A DNA stretch of 64,000 bases from Branchinecta lynchi. Its lineage: Eukaryota > Arthropoda > Branchiopoda > Anostraca > Branchinectidae. The DNA is taken from the NCBI GenBank assembly GCA_023053575.1, contig JAKZAP010000014.1:682001-746000 (forward strand). The letters are read 5' to 3'. The notes below the pieces were generated by a model. That model did no database searches. It was not told where the DNA came from and was given only the letters and a program-made list of their open reading frames with translations. Shown here in pieces: positions 10,918 to 21,656 of this stretch. A program made the position numbers and the translations under genes. Within the stretch, counting starts at the first letter, position 1, and each line of letters begins with the position of its first letter.

Positions 10918-13900
10918 CTAAACATACGTGTGATAAGCAATCAGTCCTCTGATCGGATTGCGCTCAATGAGATCAACGATATATCCCTTCTTGCCTGCGG
11001 CTTCTCTTAGCTGGTCCTCAAACTCAAAAGCAACTGATCCAACAAAGCGAAGAGGAAGTCCCTTCCCTCCTAGAAAGGGATCGATGCAGCCGGAGAAATA
11101 TTCTTCAAAATTTGACTCCACGAGCTTTCTAATTTCTAGATTGCCAATATGTTCTCTCATGAACGGAGCAAACGAGGCGAGGTAGCGGTTCGGAAAATTC
11201 TCCCTAAAAAGGACAAAGCATTCAACCAAGGAACAGACAAGTGATTGCCATCTGGGCTTTCTAACAAGAAAGGAGGGGAAATACGGTCGTAACAGCTACA
11301 ATTTCAAGACAAAATAAAAAAGGAGCAGCTTGAAAGAAATTGAATCTAAAGAAATCAAATGGGAACGTATTGGCAAAAGTTCTTTATCAACTTTATAATT
11401 TCTCAAAGGTGGCTTTGCGCTTTCAAAAGACTTGCAAAAGAGGGCCTAGTAATTCGGAAAACACTTCTGAAAAGGAAACAGCGATTTGATTAGACCGGGA
11501 GATGTTGCAAGTGTTAAGAGGGGCCACGAAGAGGAGGGCAAAGCGACTGTGAGGAGCAATAGCAAAATAAAAAAAAACGATTATGCCAGGCGACAATATG
11601 TGCGAATCGAGCCCTAAATGAGCGTTACCACCCCAAACTTCTGCATTCACACGCGTCTGCGAAACTCAATACTCTATCCGTATGATGGCAAATAAAATGG
11701 TATAGACTAACCAATGGGAAATTCATACACAATTATAGAAGAAGACCAAAGGTTTCGATGGGATCCCACAAATATAACATTTGATTCAAACAATTGGGTC
11801 ATGTATCGCCAGTCAGTCTTCGTCAGATTCCTTGAACATGTTTACTGTTAAAGTAAAATTCAAAAGTGGATTCAGCATGTCTCCTTGCCCCGATACCGAA
11901 TCTCTTATCAATTTCGGAAACAAATTTGAGCTTCGACCAAATTTCCAGTTGGAGCCGAATTCGTGACGAACCGTTTGTCCAGCAAGAAAACTAAGTTCAG
12001 ATATGGATTCAGTGGACCTACTTACCCCCTCAGTGAATATCTTATTAGCTTATTAAACATAGGCTACATGTTTTTTACCGTAAACTCGAAAAGAAAGATC
12101 AATTAGTTCGTAAGATACGAACTTGACCTGTAATTTACCAGCGACTCCTCATTGAACAACATCCTCGCTTAAACAACATATTTCTTCGTTTGAACATTAT
12201 ATATCAAACCCCTTCGACCTTCAATTACACTAGATCTCTCTGACGTCCATAGAATAAACAAATGAATGTCGTCATCAGAGCTATACCGGTTTGAGAATAA
12301 GGTGGTAGGGACTGCAATAGCCGAAAATTGGTGGACAAACATTGAGTCTCAATAGCCGGCATTTGGTAGCCATCCTGAATTTGTAAATTATTTGACACAT
12401 TTTCTGAACCTTTCTTCACTGTTTTATCCCAGTACTGGAGAAGATGTTTAATCAGAAAGAAGATCCTGAAGGTTTGAACTTTCACATCCTATTGGTCGAT
12501 TTGCACCAGCGAGTCAAAGACTGGCTTCCTATTTGGTCAGTACTGCCAAACTAGTTGCGTTTTTGTTCGACCTTTCACTCACCTTTTCGACGGCTTTTTA
12601 CTTTTTTTGCGTTTTCGTAAAATGGTCCTAAGCACTGTTTGACAATTTCCCGTTTTTGCCAAAAAGGCAAACGCCGACTTTCGCCTTTTCCCTCGGCTTT
12701 TTGCAAAAAGGCAAACTTGGTAGGTGACCAAGTTACGCTCTCCTTTTGGCTTTTTGCCTCGCTACTTTAGCCAGTTTATCTCAAAATCCAATAAAAGAGG
12801 AATTTGATTCAAGATGAAAATCAGTATTTCGAGACTGTCTCGGATTTTAAAGATGAGAAATTTGTAGTGCATGTAAAATACCAATAAAACGGCATTTGTC
12901 AAAATAGAGAAAAGTGAAAAGTCCTTGGTAGTAACGGCAACTTGCTAAAACGCGAGAATGTTAAAAAAGGCATGAAAACGATAAAAAGCCAAAGGTGAAA
13001 AGGGAAAGGCAAAAGCCGAACACAAACGAACTATTGACTCAGATACTGTTTTCCGTGGGCGCAACCTCCTCTTTACAAGGTTTCGGGTATAAGCAGCCGC
13101 TCAATGGCTAAGGAGCATACTTGCGGATTTTTGACGCAATGGATGGGAGGTTAAGTTCTTATCCATTGTCAGTTCTTCGTTACTCACGCTTCACGTAAAG
13201 CAGCGTCTGGTGTTCTCTCGGGATCTAATTAAATACTGATAAAAAGGCTCATGTATACTTCAACAAGGAACGTGCTATATCCCCCCCCCCCCCGCACATG
13301 GGAGAACCAAAAGACTGGTCTGCAAGATTTGATACGAGACTCATAGAACAGTTGACGCGGGAGATTACGCTCGCGAGAGGCGTAAAACTAGCTAACTTAA
13401 AGGTCCCCTCGCATTATTGACTCTTCAACTTACAGTAGTTTAAAATATTTGAATACTTTAAAACTAGACTATGCTTTCAACTCTTTCAACACTTAACCCA
13501 CGGTTTTTGCTGTTTTAAGCCTTTTCTGAGCTCAATTGACTTGTAACGAAAACGGGAAACAACATAACCGTTTTTTCTGATGGAAAAACTTCTCGCAGAA
13601 AACCGTCGACAGCGTGATACACATCGAAGGGCTAGTAAGAAAATCCCCGTGGATGTGTTAGAGGGGTTGGAATTTAACGTACAAAATTAGAGTCTCCGGG
13701 TTTCGAAACATATGGAGTGATTATGGAAGTAGGTTGCGTTAACATTATAGCCTATAGGTAAGACAGGTCCTTTAAGTAATGATAATCGTTAGGAAATTGG
13801 AGGGCACGCAAGATTATATGCAGATGATAAAGCTCTATCGTATAAACTGTATGAAAATTCAGTCGTCTATGTGTGGAAACGTAAGCTCTACCTATCCGTT

Positions 13901-16409
13901 AACTACGCGAAGAGGGACTCGTTAATGATGGCGTCACGTGAAGAGTCTGACGCAAAGATGAGAACAGTGGACAGTGACAAAGCAACGCCCTAAGCTACTG
14001 TACTGTAGCGATCGGAATACTCTTTATGACTAAGTCCAAAGGCACGCCAGTGATCCTCAGGAAGAAGAAGTAAGCGTCTCCGTAACGGCTAAAACTCAAA
14101 TTCTGTGTCAAACAATCACGGCGATCTTTGGGAGCAGCTGTGACACTCCTTCTGCCTTTCTGCCGATAGGTACCCGGAGAGGCCGGAGATATTGCATCGG
14201 CAATTAGAGATAGTCATCAAGAGTATACCGAATGAGCACAGCTTCGAATGAGTTATTACTTGAAACTTGAATTTGGGCCCAAGTGTTAGGATCTCAAAGC
14301 CTCTGTCGACTAAAAGAAGAACAGCTACTCTTCTTAAAATATCCTTCGTGCTATAAATAATTCACTTAAATAAACACATTTTTAGAGTTTACTGAAAAGG
14401 CACCTGCTTTTTGCATCTAATAATTAAATACACTGAAATATATTGACTAATAAGGGATTTTACGGTTTTTCATCCAGGCTTTGTAATAACATTGCTGCTT
14501 GCACGACAAACCAAAATACGTCAAGGCGCGGAGAATTTGAATTTCAACAAAGGCATGTCCGATGTGTCCTCACGGGGAGACGATGACGTTAAGATATGCC
14601 TTGCAGGAATCGGACATTTGTATTTTAGTTCTCAGCAATGGCCTATATTTGTAGCTGGTAAACGTGGAGGTACAATCACATAGAGGTACTACAAATCCGA
14701 AAGAATAAGTTCGTCTGATAACTGACAAACTAGGTAACGCATTTTTATCGGGTTTTCAGGCCTATTCAAGTGAATAAGTGATGAGTAACTAGACTGTCGA
14801 GTCTCAGCCCTATTCGTTCAACTTTAAAATCATAGAAGATTTGGGTAGGTTCGTCCTCACGTTTCTCCAACGTCCAGCACGCTAGCTCTGTGGTGCTATG
14901 CGAAACAGAGGGCATACTAAGGTCTTAGTTGTAGGAAAGCAACCATTCAGTATTTACGGAACATGATCGCGGATTTCTGCTTGGAACAAGGCCGAGGCAT
15001 AGGTTCTTATAATTATCTGTTCTTGGTCTTGACTGATAACCCCAGTCTGGTCGTGGGTTGTTTTCACACAATTGCTGTTTTCAATTACGTCTCACGTAGT
15101 GAACTCACTTTCGTTGTTGCCACGTTTCTTTGACGGAACCTCTGACAATCGGCAGCAAAACCCTGTGACATTCTGACGCCCACAAAATTGGTTATTTTTT
15201 TTTCAGTTTCAACGAAAAACTCTTATATTTTATAAGGTTCCAATTTGCTCTTGTAAGAGGAGTTAATAGGCGCAAAAAAAACAAAATCCTTTTCACAAAA
15301 GAGTTGCCTTGGAATTGCCCAAAATACTTTGAAGGCGCAGAATTTGTGACATTTTTGGCATGCGTGAGATTTCCAGTGACAAATTTTTCACAGCTGCGAA
15401 TCTGGAGAGAAGTCGAAAACCTGTGACAAATCACAGAATTCTGCGACCAGTGGCAACCGTGCTCACTTTCCCCGTCCTTTCCGAAACTAGCTGGGCGCAA
15501 AAACATCTGGAAAGCGAAGCGAGTTTTAGCCGGAGTCGCAAAAAAGCCGGCGCTTAGATTAGCGGAGCTTTCCAAATCGCCAAAATCGCCTTTATCATTC
15601 TGGCATAACCGCCCAAATCGCCTTTATGAATTCTGGCATAAACGCCAGAATCGCCTTCATGAATTCTGGCATAAACGCAGTAAAAATAACACGTTCGTTT
15701 ACACTTTGGCGAGCGGTAGAAAACCTGCAGAACTGTGTAAGATTGTGCAATGCAAGTCGCCAAGTCTGTCGAATCTTCCGATCTTCTTGGTAACACTAAG
15801 ATTACTGATACTGAAATACTGATTACTACATTGTCAGAAGTTTACTTACTTGTAAACTCTCCGGAGCACCTCAGACGCATCCACACTACGACAAAACTCT
15901 TTCAAATCTTCAGCTACAGCAAGAGGCAGCTGATTCCTCAAAAAGCTTCGCAAAAGTTTTCTTCCAAGATTTCCGCCACTTCCTTCGTCCCCCAAGTAAA
16001 GTCCTAAGGGATTGACACTCTTCACTATCTCCCCGTTCCTGCAGTATCCAGTATTCGATCCAGTACCTAAGATGCAAGCAATCCCTTCCTTTTTACCAAA
16101 CAAACATCGAGCCGCTCCAAGCAGATCACTTTGCACTTCGATCGCTCCTCCTTCCAAAGTCGATTTAAGTAAGTTTTGAACTCGGCTTTGGTACTCTGGC
16201 AAGCCGCACCCCGCGCCGTAGAAATAAATCTGGTCGGCTTGTAGCTTCTTTCCGGTTAGAAAGGCTTTAACAGAGTTGACTATTTCAAATATTTCACTGT
16301 CTGATTGATAAACAGGATTTATCCCAGGAGCGTCGTAGTAAAATGTTTCTTGGGGAGTCCAGACTGCCCACTTACTTTTCGTCGAACCGCTGTCAGCAAC
16401 CAGAATCAT
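10918..16409 (-). CDS. BadF/BadG-family amino-sugar kinase (NAGK/MurK-like), two exons
   Basis: Exons 15850-16409 and 10928-11203 join in phase 2. Reading on to the first in-frame TAG gives 281 residues, the usual length of Bacteroidetes BadF-type kinases. The fold is ASKHA. Visible motifs are the phosphate loop DSGSTKSKW at residues 6-14, YGAGCG at 64-69, SDLLGAARCLFG at 94-105, the second phosphate loop ILGTGSN at 113-119, LGDEGSGG at 139-146, and FPNRYLASFAPF at 190-201 across the splice. Family members phosphorylate GlcNAc and, in MurK of Clostridium acetobutylicum, also MurNAc. With MurQ next door on the same strand, MurNAc/GlcNAc 6-phosphorylation is the likely role; substrate choice is inference. 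It resembles Bacteroidetes proteins more than the usual animal NAGK. The exact 3' end is uncertain: a strong donor (AC|GTATGT, at 10927/10928) lies 10 bases before the TAG. Confidence 0.93.
10928..11203 (-). CDS. Kinase exon 2 (C-terminal lobe)
   Basis: Acceptor TTTTTAG|GGAGAA at 11203/11204. It completes a Lys codon, then reads ENFPNRYLASF, LRFVGSVAFEF and NPIRGLIAYH, the last matching the natural C-terminus of bacterial family members. It either splices at AC|GTATGT or reads on three codons to TAG at 10918-10920. Confidence 0.92.
11230..11740. other. Kinase intron, nothing recognised
   Basis: No repeat or coding signal recognised in this part of the 4.6-kb intron. Confidence 0.4.
11741..11965 (-). 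repeat. Family A repeat, truncated copy
   Basis: Starts GACCAAAGGTTTCGATGGGATCCCA, the conserved outer end of family A (see 19164-20607) in minus orientation, and continues with the TTGAACATGTTTACTGTTA-like and GGATTCAGCATGTCTCCTTG blocks before diverging. Confidence 0.75.
11966..12559. other. Kinase intron, nothing recognised
   Basis: One short block near 12196-12230 (CAAACCCCTTCGACCTTC) recurs at 44845-44870, so part may be a degraded repeat. Confidence 0.35.
12560..13028. mobile_element. Foldback element with GTTTNTGTTCGRC termini
   Basis: The left arm (GTTTTTGTTCGACCTTTCAC, then CGGCTTTTTACTTT) is mirrored loosely at the right (AAAAAGCCAAAGGTGAAAAG, then GCCGAACACAAAC). The interior is full of TTTTTGC and GGCAAA runs. 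Non-coding. Confidence 0.55.
13396..13776. mobile_element. MITE with TTAA flanks and AGGTCC termini, copy 1
   Basis: TTAA|AGGTCCCCTCGCA at the left and ACAGGTCCT|TTAA at the right indicate a TTAA target duplication, as made by piggyBac transposases. A near full-length relative is at 26776-27168 and a truncated one at 35703-35830. They share CTTCTCGCAG and CCGTCGACAGCGTGA. It lies in the kinase intron. Confidence 0.75.
14465..14830. repeat. Interspersed repeat family C, copy 1
   Basis: Shares ordered blocks with 35095-35455 (CACATAGAGGTACTACAAAT versus CTCATAGAGGTACCAGAAAT; AGTAACGCATTTT or GGTAACGCATTTT; AAGTGAAT followed by GGTAACT; CAGCCC) and with 47690-47900. No terminal repeat or coding region found. 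Confidence 0.65.
15582..15680. repeat. Tandem repeat, about 32-bp unit, three copies
   Basis: Three consecutive units of AATCGCCTTTATGAATTCTG plus GCATAAACGCC with small changes, just downstream of the donor of kinase exon 1. Confidence 0.85.
15850..16409 (-). CDS. Kinase exon 1 (N-terminal ATPase lobe)
   Basis: The ATG at 16407-16409 begins MILVADSGST, exactly where bacterial homologues start. It lies five bases after a possible acceptor (TTTAAG|GTTTCATG) preceded by a T-rich tract. The donor is TACAA|GTAAGT at 15849/15850. The 560 bases end in phase 2 at residue 186. Confidence 0.94.
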
Positions 16410-17818
16410 GAAACCTTAAATATAAAAAAAAAATACAGCAAGACGGGTTATACTTTGCATTCGGTTTCGGCTGCCAATACTGAGGAAATACTCTGCAAAA
16501 CACAAAGGTGTCATAAATAACTATGGTTAGTTGGATTTTCACCTTATCACTATGACAACTTGAACAGGCTTTCTAAAGGTTTTACTGTTGTTTTTTCTAC
16601 GTTTATCACGATTGAAAAGGTTTGAAAGATTTGTTGAAGTCCGATGACCCTGAACGAGAGGGTCCTTGTGGGGGAAGAGACCCACGAAACAGAGTGTGAT
16701 GATTTTTTTTGTATATATTTTTGTTTCTCGTGAAAAGGAAGAAAAACATGAGGTGAATGATGACATTTGAACAGATGAGTTATTTGGTGGACCATTGGTG
16801 GACCACGAAACGGATGTCGTGGTTCTTTGTTCTTAGTAATACTGATCCCAAAAGCTCGAATCATTTCAACTATTAAGAATTTTGATACTTAATATTCTAG
16901 TATATTATTCGTCACACATTAATTTAAGACTATAAAGTATAAAAGTAAGTAAGTAAGTAGGTATTTGATTGATGATACGTGAAAGAAAATAAATAAAAAA
17001 AAATTTGGAGTGGTTTAATATTTTAAATTAAAGAAAAAGGTATCAGAAATAGCTTTGTACCGGCGTTTATTGCGTTTACTGGCAGTGTGAACAAATGATT
17101 CTCACATGTTTGGTAGTGTTTTTGCTTGTTTCGACTAATTTTCGGCCACCAGCCTAGGTTATTGGTACAGCGAGTGCTTTCGTATGTACCCGGAGAGAAA
17201 TGCCAAGTTTATAGGCCTACTGCGAAATTTGGTTAAAAAATAAAAAATCATTATTAACTTTCTTAAACCGATCAATTTAAAATTAAGTTTAGCTTCGAGG
17301 ATAGTCGTGAACTAATGCGAGTTGGGCACAAATCAGGCGTGTCAAACGCAAACATCCACTCGATCACAAAGATTGTCTTCTAACCAAAGAGTAATAGAGT
17401 TATATGAGACGATTTTGACTTTTAAAGAAACAGCCCGATTACGAACAGAGAATGGAATTGTCTTTCCTGCTCAACTGCCCTTGCAGAGTAGGAATATGAC
17501 TCCTCTGAGGGATTAAGGCAGCCGGTGCATTAAGCAGGCACTGTCGCAGTCACAGCAGACTATCCGAATCAGATATACTAGAAGCCAGCAACCTCCCAAA
17601 GCAAGCCTACTTCCGGTCCCTCTGAACTTGACGCTCGGGCAGCAATGAGAAATATTCAGAATCCGGATAAAAACCAAACTACAATGGAGAACAACTGAAT
17701 TGAGAAATTACTACGTGACACTGAAACCTTAACGAGTCTGATAAGAATCAGAAGATAACAGGGACATGACAGACATCATGATAGTACAAATGGAAGATTT
17801 TACCTACCTATCTTCATT
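16410..17818. other. Upstream of the kinase gene; nothing recognised
   Basis: The kinase promoter or a 5' UTR exon should lie here or further up, but no convincing element stands out. A T-rich tract directly precedes the acceptor-like AAG at the ATG. A GTAA microsatellite is near 16943-16960. Confidence 0.4.
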
Positions 17819-17984
17819 AGCTGCGTTCTTTGTCATGGAGTTCTCACCGGTGGTCTCCGGTTATTCTTATGAGGCGTTTTTGCATTGGTGGCTACTCACC
17901 AGTCTTATAACCCGTTTTTGAACTAACCAGTGTCCGGTTTTATCTCACCGGTACGGACTAACCAGAACCTGGTCGGGAGCCGAC
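17819..17984. repeat. CCGGT-rich repeat, copy 1
   Basis: Inverted match to 33561-33731: AGCTGCGTTCTTTGTCA here against TGACAAAGAACGCAGCT there, and ACCTGGTCGGGAGCC against GGCTCCCGACCAGGT. Confidence 0.8.
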
Positions 17985-18182
17985 TTTACCCAGAAGTTAG
18001 CAATTTTTCGTCAACTGACTGGGTTTCGCGCAAAACCAGAATTTATGCCGTTTTTGCAGTCACCGGTGACTACCCACCAGTGAACAAAAAAACGCGTTAC
18101 AAGACAAGAACCGCACGCCGGTGACAAAACACCAGAGACAGGTTGGAGTGCAACGAATGCAGCTATTATTCACGGACAAATC

Positions 18183-18570
18183 AAATCAAATCAAGTTTAT
18201 TAATTAGCCATAAATGTCCAAAAACGAATAACACTGGCACGTCAAAGATAAAAACAGAAACGCTGCTTGAGGTCACAATTTAAGTCAAGTCACTGTTAAA
18301 ATTTTTGCAAAAGTACGGTGCGAATGAACGATCATACCGAACAGTACAATTTGTAGGAGGGAGCGTTAACTTTTGCTTCCCCGAATGTGATCCTCGAGTG
18401 GGGCGTTTATTTTCAGCTGCTGGCTGGAAATCTGGCAGAATGTTGCGAAAAAGCTCCGACGACAGGCAGGACCTCCCAAAAGCCATGAGAAGTTCATGCC
18501 GCCTGTTTGATAAGGTACCCAGGCCTAGTGACCAGACCAGGCCAGACCTTCGCGTCAAGCAAATCAAGCA
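18183..18570 (-). mobile_element. LINE 3' fragment
   Basis: The minus-strand frame 18280-18567 contains ILPDFQPAAENKRPTR and ends YDRSFAPYFCKNFNSDL, parallel to [16 protein letters not shown] and [13 protein letters not shown] at 52900-53136. The element ends in an ATCAAATCAAATCA-type tail near 18183. Confidence 0.65.
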
Positions 18571-19163
18571 AGAAGATTTGAACTATATTCGATTCTATTC
18601 AATTCAATCTATTATAACTCGTCAAAAGAAACGGAATCGAAGTGAAAAGACATCGCACGTACTAAAACTTTACACTAAACACAACACAAGCATAGCCACA
18701 GATTACACGACGAGGGAAGACCACTGGGGGTTCAGTTTACTAGCGGAAGATTTGAAATCTTCAAAAGATCAATGATCTTTTCAGACAAAACCAGTTGAAA
18801 TTTCTGTACAAAAGAAATCGCTGTCCCAGGGGCAAACGCAGATACTAGGCAAATTTAAAATAGATCCGGCGAACATTTTTCTTATCAGAAGCAGACACAA
18901 ATTGCAAAATGTCCGATGAAAAATTCGTTAACTGTGTAGTTGTACGAAAAAGTTGCATGGATTGATATGTCCGATTGGGTTAATCTTAAAGGAGTTATAT
19001 CATAAGCATTCTAGCACTTGCAACGTCTAGAACCCCCTCATCCAAGACCCAAGATGAAGCCACGACTCGATCCGACCGCTGGGTCATCTAGCGGCACGGG
19101 TCGAAAGCGCCCGACATAGGGAGGATGGAATCATAGTTTGACTCTGGATCTAACAAAATCTTT
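18571..19163. other. No recognised feature
   Basis: About 600 bp between a LINE fragment and a family A element, with nothing recognised on either strand. Confidence 0.35.
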
Positions 19164-20607
19164 TTGGGATCCCAAAACGTAAGTGGAGGGATACCTATGA
19201 CATCGCAAAAGTTGTCCGTCTGTCCGTCCGTCCGTCCGTCCGTCCGTCCGTCCGTCTGTCCGTCCGTCTGTAAGCACGATAACTCTCGAAGGGAATGAGA
19301 TATTTTGATGAAACTTGGTGTGAAGGTTCGTTGGGTCGTCGGACCAGTCAAGTTCGTAGATGGGCTTTGTAGCTCTACATTTAGGGGTGGGGGAGGGGAT
19401 TCAAATTAAGGGACAAACAAAATATTTTGAAACAGCTAATGTGATAGTCGATTATGGGGTAAGAAAACATGCTGAACACGATGGTGAAAACCATTTTGTC
19501 ATCGGACAAGTATTTCGCCCGGAATCCGGCCAAAGCCGGAAAGTTTGTTGAAAGTAAAAGTTTTATTTGAAGTTGATTAGATGTTCGATTTAGGGGTAGG
19601 AAGACATGCTGAAGACGATGGTGAAAATTATTTTCTCGACGGACAAGTGTTTTGCCCGGAATCCGGCCCAAACCGGAAAGTTTGTTGAAAGTAAAAGTTT
19701 TATTTGAAATTGATTAGATGTTCGATTTAGAGGTAGGAAGACAGGCTGAAGACGATGGTGAGAACTATTTTCTCGATGGACAAGTATTTCGCCCGGAATC
19801 CGGCCCAAACCGGAAAGTTTGTTGAAAGTAAAAGTTTTATTTGAAGTTGATTAAATGTTCGATTTATTGGTAGAGAGACATGCTGAAGACGATGGTGAAA
19901 ACTATTTTCTCGACGGACAAGTATTTCGACCGGAATCCGGCCCAAACCGGAAAGTTTGTCAAAATTAAAAGTTTTATTTGGAGTTGATTAGATGTTCGAT
20001 TTAGGGCAAGAAGACATGCTGAACACTTATGTGAAAACAAGTTTCTACCCGGACATGTAGTTCGTCCGGAATCCGGCCAAAACCGGAAAACCGTTGGAAG
20101 TCAAAGTTTTATTTCTAGTTGATTAGATAAGCGATTTAGGGGTAAGAAGAGATGCTGAGTCCCTGTGTGACAATCATATTTTACCCGGACATATAGTTCG
20201 ACCGGAATCCGGCTTGAATCGGAACATTTGTTATAAGCTAAATTTCTATTTGAAGTTGATTAGATGTTCATTACTGGGGAAAGAAGATACCCTGATTTCG
20301 TCTTTGAGCTTTCTTTTTTCGCCGGACAAGTAGTTCTGGAGTTCGGCCGGAACCGGGAAATTGGCAGAAGTGGCAGGAAGTTTTCGTCAAAACAGATATG
20401 ACTTATAGGGGTAAACACACATGCTGAATCCAAATCTGAACTTGGTTTTCTCAGGTGATTAGCTATTTGGCCTTAATCTGTTTCTGAATTTTAATTGTAA
20501 AAATGTTCGAGGAGTCTGGCGATGACTGGATCTGGCTAAGACAAGACCCAGTTGTCTGGATCAGATATTGAATTTTTGGGATCCCATCGAAACCTTTGGT
20601 CTTGTTA
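19164..20607 (+). mobile_element. Family A repeat element, fullest copy
   Basis: Modules in order: TTTTTGGGATCCCAAAACGT; a (CCGT)n tract at about 19210-19270; GATAACTCTCGAAGGGA then GATGAAACTTGG; a TAGGGGTGGGGGAGGGG block; a tandem array; TGGATCTGGC and TTGTCTGGATCA; and a terminal TTTTTGGGATCCCATCGAAA ending CCTTTGGTCTTGTT. GGGATCCC occurs at both ends. Other copies: 29443-30630 (+), 37186-37918 (-), 48513-51236 (+, interrupted), 60037-60735 (-), 62979-64000 (-), and a scrap at 11741-11965. No transposase is visible, so it is probably non-autonomous; its class is unknown. Confidence 0.85.
19541..20240 (+). repeat. Internal tandem array of family A, about 137-bp unit
   Basis: AAGTTTGTTGAAAGTAAAAG recurs at about 19541, 19678 and 19815, and a variant at 19951, so the period is 136-137 bp. 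Each unit contains GATGTTCGATTTA, AGACATGCTGAA, GACGGACAAGT and CCCGGAATCCGGCC. Further decayed units follow. Confidence 0.9.
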
Positions 20608-21235
20608 TTCTAGCAGGCATATGAAAAATGTGCAGAAACGTTCAACTAATTATTTGCATTATCGATTTCTTTTAGTGTTTTGTTTAATGTTTATTCTTCT
20701 TAATTCCCGTAAAGTCCAAAGAATTAAGAATGTAAACTAGATCACAGTAAACGAACGCCTTAAATTATACTAAATTCGTTATAGTGATTTCTTGAAGATT
20801 CTGAAACTGAGCTAAACAATATTCAGCTTCCGAGACCAAAAAATGTCAAACTGGCCGATGATTTTATCTTCCGACATATCTAAACGTCCAGATGGTGATA
20901 TACTTAGTTGTTTTAATCCTCTTCGACGCCAGTCGATGTTTTCGAAGGTTCTAGTACTCTTTTGACCAGCACCAGAAGATCAATGAATTATTAATTAGCA
21001 ATGCGGATTGGCGTTCAGTGAATTGTGTTCAAGTAATTTCTGGATAACGTTGGCTACCGTGACAATTTTGGGAAAAACAAAGGTAACAGTGTGTTCGTAA
21101 AAGTTCGACCCATCGAAAAATGATGGTGTCTCCCACCTTCTCGGTCCGACTCAGAGACTTTAAGTAGTATTATCCGATAGAATCCAATCTTGCTGTAATA
21201 GCATCCAGTAGTAGCATGCAGTGAAAACAGCTACT
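20608..21235. other. No recognised feature
   Basis: Nothing recognised on either strand. Confidence 0.35.
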
Positions 21236-21656
21236 ACTAAAAGCTACCAAGAACAAATAATCAGATAGAACCTCCGTCTCCCTATCTCTGTAATATAACT
21301 CCGTGGAGTCGAATATTTCCACATACCCTTTTCGCTGCGAATGAGCGAAGATTAGTAGCTTCGCACCACATCACGTTTCGTTACCTCAACAAATAGCTAA
21401 TTCGCTGTGAAGCCGCTTTGAGGAAAAGTAGTAGTCAAAACTGATTGGTTCTACGGACACGCACCAGAGCGAGTCTGCGCGCGAAGTAAACTTTATGCAT
21501 TTTTTGAAGTCGGAAGTCGAGTAACGGGTATCAACATCAGCTCAAAGCTAGAGTAAATACCTCTAGGTCCGCTCAGTTTTGTCGGGGTGTTCATAGTCTA
21601 GTCGCTGCATGGGACTCAAGACGGTCTATCTGATTATTTGTTCTTGATGCTACTTT
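21236..21656. mobile_element. Inverted-repeat element, 30-bp arms
   Basis: GAACAAATAATCAGATAGA (about 21250) is mirrored at about 21622-21645 by TCTATCTGATTATTTGTTC, with AGCTACYA on the outer side of each arm. About 420 bp and non-coding. Confidence 0.75.

Noticed and set aside
13090..13160. tRNA-derived SINE head
   Set aside because: TGGCTAAGGAG fits an A box, but the B-box candidate GGTTAAGTTC has two mismatches and no cloverleaf forms. Too weak.
15192..15575. 127-codon open frame on the minus strand
   Set aside because: Ends in low-complexity Lys and no homology recognised; it lies in intergenic or intron-like sequence.
3584..16409. Bacterial contamination as an explanation for the kinase and MurQ
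   Set aside because: Coding parts are separated by kilobases containing MITEs and LINE fragments found elsewhere in the window, and junctions have GT-AG signals with matching phase.
19088..19351. Thr-Asp-Gly-rich repeat protein on the minus strand
   Set aside because: The QTDGRTDG run is only a translation of the (CCGT)n microsatellite of family A; the same happens at 29427-29609.
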